Below the pieces are notes generated by a model. That model did no database searches, had not been told where the DNA came from, and was given only the letters and a program-made list of their open reading frames with translations. From NCBI GenBank assembly GCA_963815185.1, contig CAWFGC010000004.1, forward strand, positions 310,001-374,000: 64,000 nucleotides of DNA. Direction: 5' to 3'. Both the position numbers and the translations under genes were made by a program. Source of the stretch: SHZL01 sp963815185. Its GTDB lineage: Bacteria; Pseudomonadota; Gammaproteobacteria; Xanthomonadales; SZUA-36. Positions 8,961 through 17,095 of the stretch are shown in pieces (the first letter of the stretch is position 1; each line of letters opens with the position of its first letter).

Positions 8961-10106
8961 TCATAAGCGGTCCGCATATCTTGCAACACCCCAGGCAAGC
9001 ACGCCCGACAACAGCGCAAGCACGGTCGCGTAGACACCTACCCAAAAGTAACCACCGCCCGCCAACAAAGCCAGGCTGGCGACAAAAGGCCCGATCGCGG
9101 TGCTCACAGTCTGGACCACGATGGAGCCTGCGGCCAGGCGCCCCGCGGGGTCAAGGACGGCAGTAAGGGCGCGATAAATTGGCACCAGGAACAACAGGGC
9201 AATATTCAGGATCACGAATGAGACGAAAAACATTCCGTAGGATTGTGAACTGCCAAAAAGGAAACACGCTGCAGCCTGGATCAATACCCCAAATACAATG
9301 GGCTTGCGGTAACCCTGGCGACGTTGCCAGAAATTGGCAATGACTGGTCCTATCCAGGTCAAAGTGGCTACGGCCAGAAAGGCCTTGACGATGGCGTGGT
9401 GATCAAGACCCAGGGACACGCCTATCCGTTCAGAAAACGCCCATAACGAATTGACGCCCATGTACAGACAGGCAATTCCGAGCAGGATCCAAGGGAAAGG
9501 CCGCCACACACTGCCAGGGGCGTCACTGGCCGCTTCTGTCGCAACTTCGAGCCTGGGAAGCGCGAGAAGAAACGGTGCACCGATGGCCGCGCCGATCAGG
9601 ACAATGTAGAAGACTGCAATGCCCCCGAAGTTATCATGCAAATTGGGCCAGGAGAGGAATATCGCGCTGGCAACCAACACATAACCAAGGGTGACCAGGG
9701 AAAAGGTGCGCTGAGGCTTCAAAGTCCCTGCGGCAGCGGCGGATCCAATCGTCAGCAACGCGCCTTCGCCGACACCCATGGCGACCCGGCTTGCCAGAAA
9801 CCACGACCACTGGGATGAAAATGCTGCCACCGTATCGGCGATCAAGGTCAACATGATCGCCATCAAGGCGAGTTTGCGCCGGTCCACGCGGTGTACGGTG
9901 AGCATTAGTGCGAGGGCAACGGCCGACATCGAGGCAAATTGCAAAACGGACACCAGGCCCGCTTCCCCGGCGGACAAATCAAATCGCTCCGCCACCCCCC
10001 CGACCACGAACGGCATCGTCAGCAGCCCCAGCTCACCTATACAAACGGCAGCGACGACCGCAGCCAACTCAAGTTTGGAATAGCTCCTTCGTATTGAATT
10101 AGTCAT
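8961..10106 (-). CDS. MFS transporter
   Basis: 381 residues with about 11-12 hydrophobic helices and the loop VHRVDRRKLAL between helices 2 and 3, as in DHA-type major facilitators. The sequence GEGALLTIG in helix 4 and AFSERIGVSLGLD near the middle are shared with the frameshifted MFS gene at 46463-47649, so they are paralogues. It is an inner-membrane carrier of unknown substrate. It lies upstream of, and on the same strand as, the NicX-like gene, so uptake of that enzyme's substrate or its precursor is a reasonable inference. Confidence 0.88.
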   Translation of the reverse strand: MTNSIRRSYSKLELAAVVAAVCIGELGLLTMPFVVGGVAERFDLSAGEAGLVSVLQFASMSAVALALMLTVHRVDRRKLALMAIMLTLIADTVAAFSSQWSWFLASRVAMGVGEGALLTIGSAAAAGTLKPQRTFSLVTLGYVLVASAIFLSWPNLHDNFGGIAVFYIVLIGAAIGAPFLLALPRLEVATEAASDAPGSVWRPFPWILLGIACLYMGVNSLWAFSERIGVSLGLDHHAIVKAFLAVATLTWIGPVIANFWQRRQGYRKPIVFGVLIQAAACFLFGSSQSYGMFFVSFVILNIALLFLVPIYRALTAVLDPAGRLAAGSIVVQTVSTAIGPFVASLALLAGGGYFWVGVYATVLALLSGVLAWGVARYADRL

Positions 10107-10266
10107 AAGTCAACACCATGGCGTTCGATGAAAAAATGTCACGGGCGCTTAGCCAGGATGCTAACCGGGAGCATACTCTGCGAGGCTGTGTCCCGGCATT
10201 AATACTATTTTCCATGGCGAATTACCATCCTCGACCCAACTAAAAAGTGTACAGCGCAGCAAATTA

Positions 10267-10298
10267 TTTATTAAATAGTTAATAAAAATCATTATAAT
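10267..10298 (+). promoter_or_regulatory. AT-rich palindrome next to a perfect -10 box
   Basis: TTTATTAA-ATAG-TTAATAAA (10267-10286) is a perfect 8-base-arm inverted repeat, followed six bases later by TATAAT (10293-10298). The -35 position falls inside the palindrome and has no good hexamer, so binding of a regulator there could control the gene at 10438. The gap 10107-10437 otherwise contains nothing that looks like a gene. The leader would be about 130 bases. Confidence 0.45.
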
Positions 10299-10437
10299 AA
10301 TGCTCTTAAGCTATAGTTTCGAGAAGTCTTCCGGAGAAATTATTGCTGCGAACGCCTATTTTGCAAGCGCGTTCTTGTGACAAGCAGTTTACTGTTGAAT
10401 TTGGTCGAACTATCGTAAAAAGCGAGTGGAGGCGTCA

Positions 10438-11505
10438 ATGACCAGAAAGAAACCCATTTGGAAAGCTCCTGAAAGAGCACTGGAACCCATGCCGGAGATC
10501 TCAGGCAACAAGGTCAACGGATTTGGTGAAACAAAGTTCAGACGCCCTTCGCCGTTTTTCTGGCATGAACCCCAATATCACGAATTCGGAAACATGCAGC
10601 GCTATACCATCGGCGTGATGTATGGTCTCGAAGACGGGGAAGAAATCCGACGCGCGTTTTGTGTAAACGAAGAATTCAGGCCGGGCAGCCCATCCGGTCA
10701 GGCCTCCTCCGAACAGTTCATTCACCGTGGGCCGGATCCAATAAAGGTGGCTTCCGAACAGGTCTCCGGATCGCCGGATGAATGGAGCAAACTGGTGAAA
10801 GAATTTGCGTTGGCTCATCATGCCGATGTTGTCGGGATTTGCACGATGCGGCAGGAATGGATATATGAGGGATTTCAGATCAGCGATTTTGAAAAATATG
10901 TAGTTGTGCTGGGTGTTGCGCATGATTACGAGGAAATAGCGCAGGCTCCGCCATTACCCGGCAATAACCGCGCGATTGTAGAGGTAGGAAAACAATATAC
11001 TCGCGCCGCCCGCGCGGCTGCGGAATTGAATAACTATATTCGCTCAAACGGGTATGAAACAACCTGTTACCCCGGGCCAACCGCCCAGGCTCTGGCGATG
11101 ATACCGGCCGCGATTGAGGCCGGACTGGGGGAATTGGGCAAACACGGTTCTCTGATAAACCGCAAGCTTGGGTCATCGTTCAGATTGTCTGCTGTCGCCA
11201 CAAATATGCCTCTGACCACAGACCAGCCGGACGTATTCGGTGCCGACGACTTTTGCATACGCTGCCAGGTTTGCCGTGAAGCCTGTCCGCCCGATGCCAT
11301 ATTCGACGACAAACAATGGATCAGGGGCGAGCAGAAGTGGTATGTCGACTTTGATAAGTGTATTCCTTATTTTGCGGAAGCCCGTGGATGTGGCATCTGT
11401 ATAGCCATTTGTCCCTGGAGCATGCCGGGAATTGCCGACAATCTGGTGGTCAAGATGGCCAGAGTACGCGAGCGAAGAAGTCAATCAGGAGTCGGCGAAC
11501 GCTGA
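10438..11505 (+). CDS. QueG/reductive-dehalogenase-like double [4Fe-4S] protein
   Basis: 355 residues from the ATG at 10438, which has GGAGG six bases upstream (a GTG at 10426 is less likely). The C-terminus carries two [4Fe-4S] motifs: C273-X2-C-X2-C-X3-CP and C308-X9-C-X2-C-X3-CPW, the arrangement of epoxyqueuosine reductase and RdhA dehalogenases, whose N-terminal domain binds a corrinoid. There is no Tat signal and no RdhB-like membrane anchor gene, so a respiratory dehalogenase is unlikely. Either a cytosolic RdhA-like reductase or a QueG-like enzyme fits. A monooxygenase pair for aromatic compounds lies downstream on the other strand. The 3' end overlaps the convergent GntR gene by 21 bases. 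Confidence 0.75.
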   Translation: MTRKKPIWKAPERALEPMPEISGNKVNGFGETKFRRPSPFFWHEPQYHEFGNMQRYTIGVMYGLEDGEEIRRAFCVNEEFRPGSPSGQASSEQFIHRGPDPIKVASEQVSGSPDEWSKLVKEFALAHHADVVGICTMRQEWIYEGFQISDFEKYVVVLGVAHDYEEIAQAPPLPGNNRAIVEVGKQYTRAARAAAELNNYIRSNGYETTCYPGPTAQALAMIPAAIEAGLGELGKHGSLINRKLGSSFRLSAVATNMPLTTDQPDVFGADDFCIRCQVCREACPPDAIFDDKQWIRGEQKWYVDFDKCIPYFAEARGCGICIAICPWSMPGIADNLVVKMARVRERRSQSGVGER

Positions 11506-12159
11506 ATTGGGCAAGGTATGGATCAACTGTATCGTGTGCCCCACGTGCCGCTTGTATGCGGCCAGAGCTTGCTTGGCATTTTTGTCGAGAATGCTTTCGG
11601 CGATAGCACGATGATCGTCCAACGTCGACCCCGGTAATCGGCCGAGCACATTCACGTTCCACGCGAGGCGGTACATCTGCAGTTGGAACTGCTTGAGCAG
11701 ATGCGGCACCAGATTGTTGCCGCTTATTTCCGCAATCAACTGATAGAAGGGGAAATTCAGGTCGACCCACTCCTTGACTTTGCTTTCCCTTGAATATTCT
11801 TTGGATTGCCTGGTGATGAACTTTTGCAACCGCGCGCCATGGTTGCCTTCATCGATGTTTTGTACCGCCTTCTCAATGGAAAGCCGCCCCAGTGCGTTCA
11901 GGATTTCGACGACGTCGAGCGCTTCGCTGCGCGAGAGTTCCCTCACGACGGCGCCGCGGTAGGGGCGGATTTCCAGAATACGGAGCGCCGCCAGTCGTCG
12001 CAGGGCCTCGCGAACCGGTATTCTGCTGATGCCGAGTTCGTTGGCGAGGTCTCGTTCAACCAGCTGGCATCCCGGCATGTAGCGCCCCTGATAAATCCCC
12101 TGTTCGATCGCGTCAACCACGTCTTCGACAAGTGTTGCTGTCGGAGGCCTTTCCGCCAT
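11485..12159 (-). CDS. GntR-family (FCD) transcriptional regulator
   Basis: 224 residues from the ATG at 12159, which has GGAGAG about eight bases upstream; an in-frame GTG at 12183 lacks a site. The N-terminus is a winged helix (LANELGISRIPVREALRRL is the recognition region) and the C-terminus is an all-helical FCD effector domain (FYQLIAEISGN). Such proteins usually repress a nearby catabolic operon until an acid ligand binds. The perfect palindrome at 14234-14249 upstream of the flavin monooxygenase genes on the same strand is its best target candidate. The C-terminal tail resembles that of the frameshifted regulator at 24137-24830. Confidence 0.9.
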   Translation of the reverse strand: MAERPPTATLVEDVVDAIEQGIYQGRYMPGCQLVERDLANELGISRIPVREALRRLAALRILEIRPYRGAVVRELSRSEALDVVEILNALGRLSIEKAVQNIDEGNHGARLQKFITRQSKEYSRESKVKEWVDLNFPFYQLIAEISGNNLVPHLLKQFQLQMYRLAWNVNVLGRLPGSTLDDHRAIAESILDKNAKQALAAYKRHVGHTIQLIHTLPNSAFADS

Positions 12160-12359
12160 GGATGTTCTCTCCGGCACATTCACCGGGGTCGGTCCATGGT
12201 GAATATCCGGCCGGAATCGGCGTCCGCTCCGGACGCTCTGGCATCTAAAAGCAGCAATGGCTGCCTGCTAGAGGCCTTGATATACGATGTCTCGAACGGC
12301 CCGAGTTTCAGGGACTTTTGTGCGATTTGGCTGAGTACAGGCTTGGGCATCTTGAACGA

Positions 12360-12899
12360 TTACCAGAAATCGATGAAGTTGTTGGCTGTTTCGCCGTGGG
12401 TCGGGGCGATCCAGTCGAATTCTGCGTCTGCGCCGTTGAGGAAGCGGCCGTTATGAAATACGAGGCCGGGCCGATCCCAGAGCGCCAGCCCTTCGACTTC
12501 ACCCAGGAGAATCGCATGGTCACCGCCGGGATAGATTGCGCATTTCCGGCATTCCAGATGTGCGGCGCAACCGTCGATCAGGGGAGGCCCCGAGCTACTG
12601 CACCGGTGCGGAATGTCCGAAAACCGGTCGGCAAGATTTCCGGCGAAATGCTGCGAAAGCCACGTTTGGTCGGATGCCAGAACATTGACGTTGAAGTGCG
12701 ATGCGGAATGGAAATGACCATAGCGGTAGGTGTTTGTCTTAAGGCAGCACAGCACCAGTGGCGGCTCCAGTGAAACCGAGCAGAAGCTGTTGACAGTGAC
12801 GCCGATGTAGCCGCCATTGTCGCGAGGCGCCGTTATGACAGTCACTCCGGTTGCGAATGCGCCCATTGCCCGACGAAAGGTCCATGTATCGACCGCCAT
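12360..12899 (-). CDS. flavin reductase component (HsaB/HpaC-like)
   Basis: 179 residues from the ATG at 12899; an alternative GTG lies at 12920. It has the flavin-reductase-like split-barrel signature: MGAFATGVTVIT near the start, GVTVNSFCSVSLEPPLVL (substrate/FMN loop) and a C-terminal HNGRF. It reduces FMN or FAD with NAD(P)H and hands free flavin to a separate oxygenase. It lies 42 bases downstream of the acyl-CoA-dehydrogenase-like monooxygenase, on the same strand, so the two form a two-component hydroxylase. HsaB is the nearest named relative known to me, but the substrate may differ. Confidence 0.88.
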   Translation of the reverse strand: MAVDTWTFRRAMGAFATGVTVITAPRDNGGYIGVTVNSFCSVSLEPPLVLCCLKTNTYRYGHFHSASHFNVNVLASDQTWLSQHFAGNLADRFSDIPHRCSSSGPPLIDGCAAHLECRKCAIYPGGDHAILLGEVEGLALWDRPGLVFHNGRFLNGADAEFDWIAPTHGETANNFIDFW

Positions 12900-12941
12900 G
12901 CCCTCAGTTTCCGCATCCACAGGGACTGAAAGAACCCGACA

Positions 12942-14168
12942 TCATGGGTGCGCACTGGTGGCGCATGGCTCCAGTCCCAATAAGCCCCAACACATGTCAG
13001 GTTCCGCAAGGCCGAGCAGGACTTTTCCAGCCGCCTGAGCAATCTGGTGTGATACCAGCACATGCTGAGTGCCGGCGTGTATGTCGCGGAAACAGCGTTG
13101 CAGCGGACCGCCGCGGAGACTCACGCCGCCGGCCATTTTGTAGGCGAAGGAGATGATATCGGATGCAACTTCGTGCACGTGCCGGGTCAAAGCTCGAATC
13201 ACGGCAATTTTTTCGAGCCCCGGCGGCTCCCCACAGTTAAGCGCAAGCTGCACTTCACCCCATGCATCGGCGGCCAGCGCCGTTGCCGCACGAAGCCGCA
13301 TTTCGGCCATGGCGAATTCCTGCTGAAAACTCGCGCTATCGCCAAGCGTTCCAAAAGCACTCGAGCGGCGTTGTGAAACAATGTTTACGAGTTCGTCCAA
13401 AGCGCGTCGGGCGACGCCAAGAGCGAAGCCCGTGTGGCCAAGCGCCGTTGTATTTTTCAGCCCCAGCGAATAAATCGGTCCACCGCGTTGCGGAACCACC
13501 TCATCGGTCCTGTACGAGTAGGCTTCAGGAACGAACAGGTCTTCAATCACATAGTCATGGCTGCCTGTGCCACGCAGGCCCAGCACGTCCCAGTTCTCAT
13601 GGATGGCGACGTTTTCGGGCTGCGTCGCGCACAACTGGATTTCGGGCGCGCCATTGGGCTTTCGCAACGGGACGCCGTCTCTTGTGATCACGCAACCGCA
13701 TTGAATGAACGCTGCATGTTTTATGCCGCTGCCGTAACTCCAGCGGCCGTTGACCCGGTATCCGCCGGGAACGATTTCGGCAGTCCCGTTGGGCATACCC
13801 TGGCCCGCGATGACGACGTTGGGGCCATCGCCGAAAATGTCTCGAACCGCGTCGTCGCCCATGTAGGCACCGGCAGCCGAGTTCCAGCACATCTGCGCCA
13901 TGAAGCACCAGCCCGCGGATCCGTCAGCGCGCGCGAGTTCGATGATGACACGCAGCGCGGTTACGAGATCCGTCTCTTTCCCGCCCAGGCAGGAGGGCAC
14001 GAGCAAGCCGTAGAGTTCAGCGTCACGAATTGCGGCGACGACGCGGTCCGTCAGGTTCAGGCGGTGTTCCGCCTCGTCGGCATCTTCTTCGATGACCGGG
14101 CAGACGGACAGCGCACGGGCAATGAGCTGATCGTCGGCGCGAAAGACTTTCGAATGAGGGCTGGACAT
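12942..14168 (-). CDS. flavin-dependent monooxygenase, acyl-CoA dehydrogenase fold (HsaA-like)
   Basis: 408 residues; start chosen by GAGGAGAA about ten bases before the ATG at 14168. The acyl-CoA-dehydrogenase fold is clear (PSCLGGKETDLVTALRVIIELARADGSAGW near the N-terminus, GVSLRGG and an arginine-rich dimer region at the C-terminus), but the enzyme group with a downstream flavin reductase is HsaA/p-hydroxyphenylacetate hydroxylase C2, which hydroxylates phenols with reduced flavin and oxygen. It should act in the cytosol on an aromatic or steroid-derived phenol. A ketosteroid dehydrogenase relic lies 27 kb away, which makes a steroid connection tempting but unproven. Confidence 0.85.
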   Translation of the reverse strand: MSSPHSKVFRADDQLIARALSVCPVIEEDADEAEHRLNLTDRVVAAIRDAELYGLLVPSCLGGKETDLVTALRVIIELARADGSAGWCFMAQMCWNSAAGAYMGDDAVRDIFGDGPNVVIAGQGMPNGTAEIVPGGYRVNGRWSYGSGIKHAAFIQCGCVITRDGVPLRKPNGAPEIQLCATQPENVAIHENWDVLGLRGTGSHDYVIEDLFVPEAYSYRTDEVVPQRGGPIYSLGLKNTTALGHTGFALGVARRALDELVNIVSQRRSSAFGTLGDSASFQQEFAMAEMRLRAATALAADAWGEVQLALNCGEPPGLEKIAVIRALTRHVHEVASDIISFAYKMAGGVSLRGGPLQRCFRDIHAGTQHVLVSHQIAQAAGKVLLGLAEPDMCWGLLGLEPCATSAHP

Positions 14169-14233
14169 TTCTGAAGATTCTCCTCGAGTTCGCAACGTTC
14201 ATCTTTTTTTTTGACCATTCTAGTGATGGCGCT

Positions 14234-14249
14234 AAATGGTATACCATTT
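14234..14249. promoter_or_regulatory. perfect palindromic operator candidate for a GntR/FCD regulator
   Basis: AAATGGTATACCATTT is a perfect 16-base palindrome, 66 bases upstream of the monooxygenase start (14168). FCD-type GntR proteins bind palindromes with a central TGGTNNACCA-like core. The regulator encoded at 11485-12159 in the same gene group is the obvious candidate. The intergenic stretch 14169-14576 holds this site and the receptor promoter, with no gene. Confidence 0.6.
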
Positions 14250-14477
14250 TATAGCCGAAATCAAAGAGCCCGAAGTGAATGTGCTGCGCATTGAATTTGC
14301 GCGGCGAATAGCCAGGGTGTCCAAAGACGAAGCAACGTGTAAGGTCATTCCACCAAACGGCCTGGCGGGTTGCCATGCTCAGCCTGGACAAACCCCATTG
14401 CGCTGCTGTCGCTTTGGTTTGTTGTGCAATCATCTCGACTAATTCGCAGTCGGTTTTTACAATTTATTATTAATGTT

Positions 14478-14506
14478 TTGCTTAATAAAATAGATAATAA
14501 TATACT
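14478..14506 (+). promoter_or_regulatory. sigma70-type promoter candidate for the second TonB receptor
   Basis: TTGCTT (14478-14483) and TATACT (14501-14506) are spaced by 17 bases in a very AT-rich stretch. The start would be near 14513, 64 bases before the ATG at 14577. Confidence 0.5.
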
Positions 14507-14576
14507 GATTGAATAATAAAGAAAGAGACACCGCTTCCAGTATAAGCCCATGATTCTTAGCTCGATATTTACCTGA

Positions 14577-16898
14577 ATGGGGGATACGCAAGTGCCAGTA
14601 TTGAATTCAGTCATCCGCGGTATTTCATGCCGGTCGATTTTTCTGTTTGCGTTGGTCGCTTTTTCATTGCCTCCGCTCCCCTTATATGCCGGCGTGCTTG
14701 AGGAAATCATCGTCACTGCGACGAAGCGCGAAGAATCGCTGCAGGATATTCCGATTTCAGTCACCGCGTACTCTTCCAAGGCCATTGAAACTCTGGGGTT
14801 TACGCAGAGCTATGACATTGCGGCCCATGTTCCGAATATGCAGTTCATGGCGGAGTCCTCGCAATCAACGCCATTTATCTTCTTGCGTGGCATCGGCAAC
14901 ACCTCTTTTTACACCAACAGCATCAACCCGGTCGCAATTTATGTTGACCAGGCTTATGTCGGGCAGAACACGGCGCAAGGATTCCAAGTGTTCGATCTGG
15001 AGCGCATCGAAGTGGTACGAGGTCCGCAAGGTACTTTATTTGGCCGCAATGCCACCGGCGGAATGGTGAACTTCATAACGCGCAAGCCCGAACCAGGAGA
15101 TCCGGCAAACGCCACGGTCAAGCTCACAGCGGGTGATTTTGGCCAGTTTGACGTTGAAGCGACTGGCTCAATGCCGCTGGGCGATGATGCCGCCATCCGG
15201 GTGGCAGCATTTCGGCAGCAGGGTTCCGGCATGTATGATCACGTCGCACCGGGTATTTCCGACCATCACTATGGCGATATAGACAATATCGCATTGCGCG
15301 CGATTTTGCGGTGGCGGCCGACGGATCGATTGGATGTGTTATTGAACGTTCATTATGGCAAAGACGAATCTGATCTGACGGCATCAAAGCCGGGTTATAT
15401 CATCAGTCCGTTTGGAGTTCCCAATTGTCCTCCTGGCGCCATATCAGGCGCGCTCAACAATGGCTGTAGCGACCCGTACGGACTTGGGCTGACTGTGGAT
15501 CCGGATCCGGATCACGTGCAATTCAGCTATGCGCCTTACCAGGACCTCAAAACGCACGGCATATCCCTGGAACTGAACCAGCAGCTTGGGAATTACACCC
15601 TGACTTCGCTTACAGCCTGGGATACTCTCGACATGGATCGCCTGGGTGACGACGATGCCAATGTGGCCGTCATTCTCAATGACACATTCCTGGTCGATAC
15701 CGACTGGTTCAGCCAGGAGCTGCGCCTTACGTCACAGTACGAAGGAGACTGGAATTTCATTCTTGGAGCCAATTACTACACGGACGATCTGAAAAACGAT
15801 CTGAATTTCGCAGCCGCAGACCTGCCGCCGCCTCCGGGCATCCCCTTCCCGCTGGGTCTGAATCAACATCTGCATCAGGAGACGGAAAGCTGGGCTTTGT
15901 TCGGCGAAGTAACCTGGAATTTGGACCCGGCGTGGACACTGAGAATTGGAGGTCGCTACACTGAAGATCAGCGCAAAGTAGGGATAAATTCTTTCGCTTT
16001 CGTCGCCACGGCGGTTCCTCTGTATCAACCCATCCAGGTTGCAGACGCGCAAGCCGCCTTTGCGTTTCCACTTTTGCCGCAAACTGATCTGAAGAAGGAC
16101 TGGGGCGAATGGAGCGGCCGGGCAGCGCTTGACTGGGAATTCGCCGACAATCAAATGGTGTACCTTAGCGCCTCGCGCGGCTTCAAGGGTGGAGATTTCA
16201 ATGGTGGTGCGTTATTCGATGTATCGGAAGCCACGATTGCCGATCCGGAGTACATCAACAATTATGAAATTGGCTACAAAGGATCACTTCTGGATGGCCT
16301 CATGCAGATCAATGTCACGGGCTTTTACATGGAATACAAGGACCAGCAGGTGCTGATTTCCAATCCGACGCCGTTCGGACTCCTGCCCAATCTGCAAAAT
16401 GCCGGTTCGTCTGAGATCAAGGGTTTCGAGTTTAACGTCAGCTGGCAACCCACCAATTCATGGTTCCTGCAGCTGGATGGCGGCTACCTCAACGCGAAGT
16501 TCACTGAGTTCTTTGATGAAACGCTGGGCGTAGACCGCTCGGGCAACACGCTGGCGCACGCGCCGGATTGGAATCTGAGCGGTATTGTGCGTTACGAAAC
16601 GCCGCTGCAAAACGGCACGCTCGCAGTACAAGTGGACGGGTGGTGGCTGGATAAGCAGTATTTTACTGTGGAAAACGATCCAGCTCTAAGCGAGGATTCG
16701 CATGGTGAAGCGAATGCGCGAGTCAGTTACAGTTTCTTTGACGACCGCATGGAGATCGCGATGTTCGTACGCAACATCACCAACGAGCGATATGCGGTGA
16801 CCGGCTTCGATACCGCCAGTGCCGGCTTCGGCGCGTACGTCTTCGTGCTCAATCGGCCGCGCACTTATGGTGGACAGTTCATCTGGAGGTTCAATTAG
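14577..16898 (+). CDS. TonB-dependent outer-membrane receptor
   Basis: 773 residues. A hydrophobic signal at about 20-38 is followed by LEEIIVTATKREESLQDI, the usual TonB-box/plug beginning of this receptor group. The plug has RGIGNTSF and VEVVRGPQGTLFGRNATGG; the rest is a 22-strand-type barrel ending FIWRFN. The strong plug motifs and full length suggest an intact receptor. It is divergent from the flavin monooxygenase operon and upstream of the UbiD operon, so it may import an aromatic substrate for either. A rho-independent terminator follows at 16929. Confidence 0.93.
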   Translation: MGDTQVPVLNSVIRGISCRSIFLFALVAFSLPPLPLYAGVLEEIIVTATKREESLQDIPISVTAYSSKAIETLGFTQSYDIAAHVPNMQFMAESSQSTPFIFLRGIGNTSFYTNSINPVAIYVDQAYVGQNTAQGFQVFDLERIEVVRGPQGTLFGRNATGGMVNFITRKPEPGDPANATVKLTAGDFGQFDVEATGSMPLGDDAAIRVAAFRQQGSGMYDHVAPGISDHHYGDIDNIALRAILRWRPTDRLDVLLNVHYGKDESDLTASKPGYIISPFGVPNCPPGAISGALNNGCSDPYGLGLTVDPDPDHVQFSYAPYQDLKTHGISLELNQQLGNYTLTSLTAWDTLDMDRLGDDDANVAVILNDTFLVDTDWFSQELRLTSQYEGDWNFILGANYYTDDLKNDLNFAAADLPPPPGIPFPLGLNQHLHQETESWALFGEVTWNLDPAWTLRIGGRYTEDQRKVGINSFAFVATAVPLYQPIQVADAQAAFAFPLLPQTDLKKDWGEWSGRAALDWEFADNQMVYLSASRGFKGGDFNGGALFDVSEATIADPEYINNYEIGYKGSLLDGLMQINVTGFYMEYKDQQVLISNPTPFGLLPNLQNAGSSEIKGFEFNVSWQPTNSWFLQLDGGYLNAKFTEFFDETLGVDRSGNTLAHAPDWNLSGIVRYETPLQNGTLAVQVDGWWLDKQYFTVENDPALSEDSHGEANARVSYSFFDDRMEIAMFVRNITNERYAVTGFDTASAGFGAYVFVLNRPRTYGGQFIWRFN

Positions 16899-16928
16899 AA
16901 TTCTCGGCCGATCCTCGGTCTTGGCTCG

Positions 16929-16960
16929 GGGCAGGAAAGATGTGTGCCTGCCCATTTTTT
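16929..16960 (+). terminator. rho-independent terminator
   Basis: Stem GGGCAGG (16929-16935) pairs with CCTGCCC (16947-16953), with an 11-base loop and an A followed by six Ts (16955-16960). It lies 30 bases after the receptor stop codon. Confidence 0.75.
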
Positions 16961-17095
16961 GGAACTCCCAGGCGCCACGCAAAGGCGCCTTGCCCGGCGG
17001 TATAAAGCATATTTTGGTAGCATTTACGACGTGACCGCAATTGTCGGCTTTTTCTATAATCAAATATAAAATTTCAAAATCCAATGCGCTAGATT

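Noticed and set aside
13434..14174. Long plus-strand frame opposite the flavin monooxygenase
   Set aside because: It mirrors the minus-strand gene, whose motifs and start site are convincing; the plus translation has no domain.
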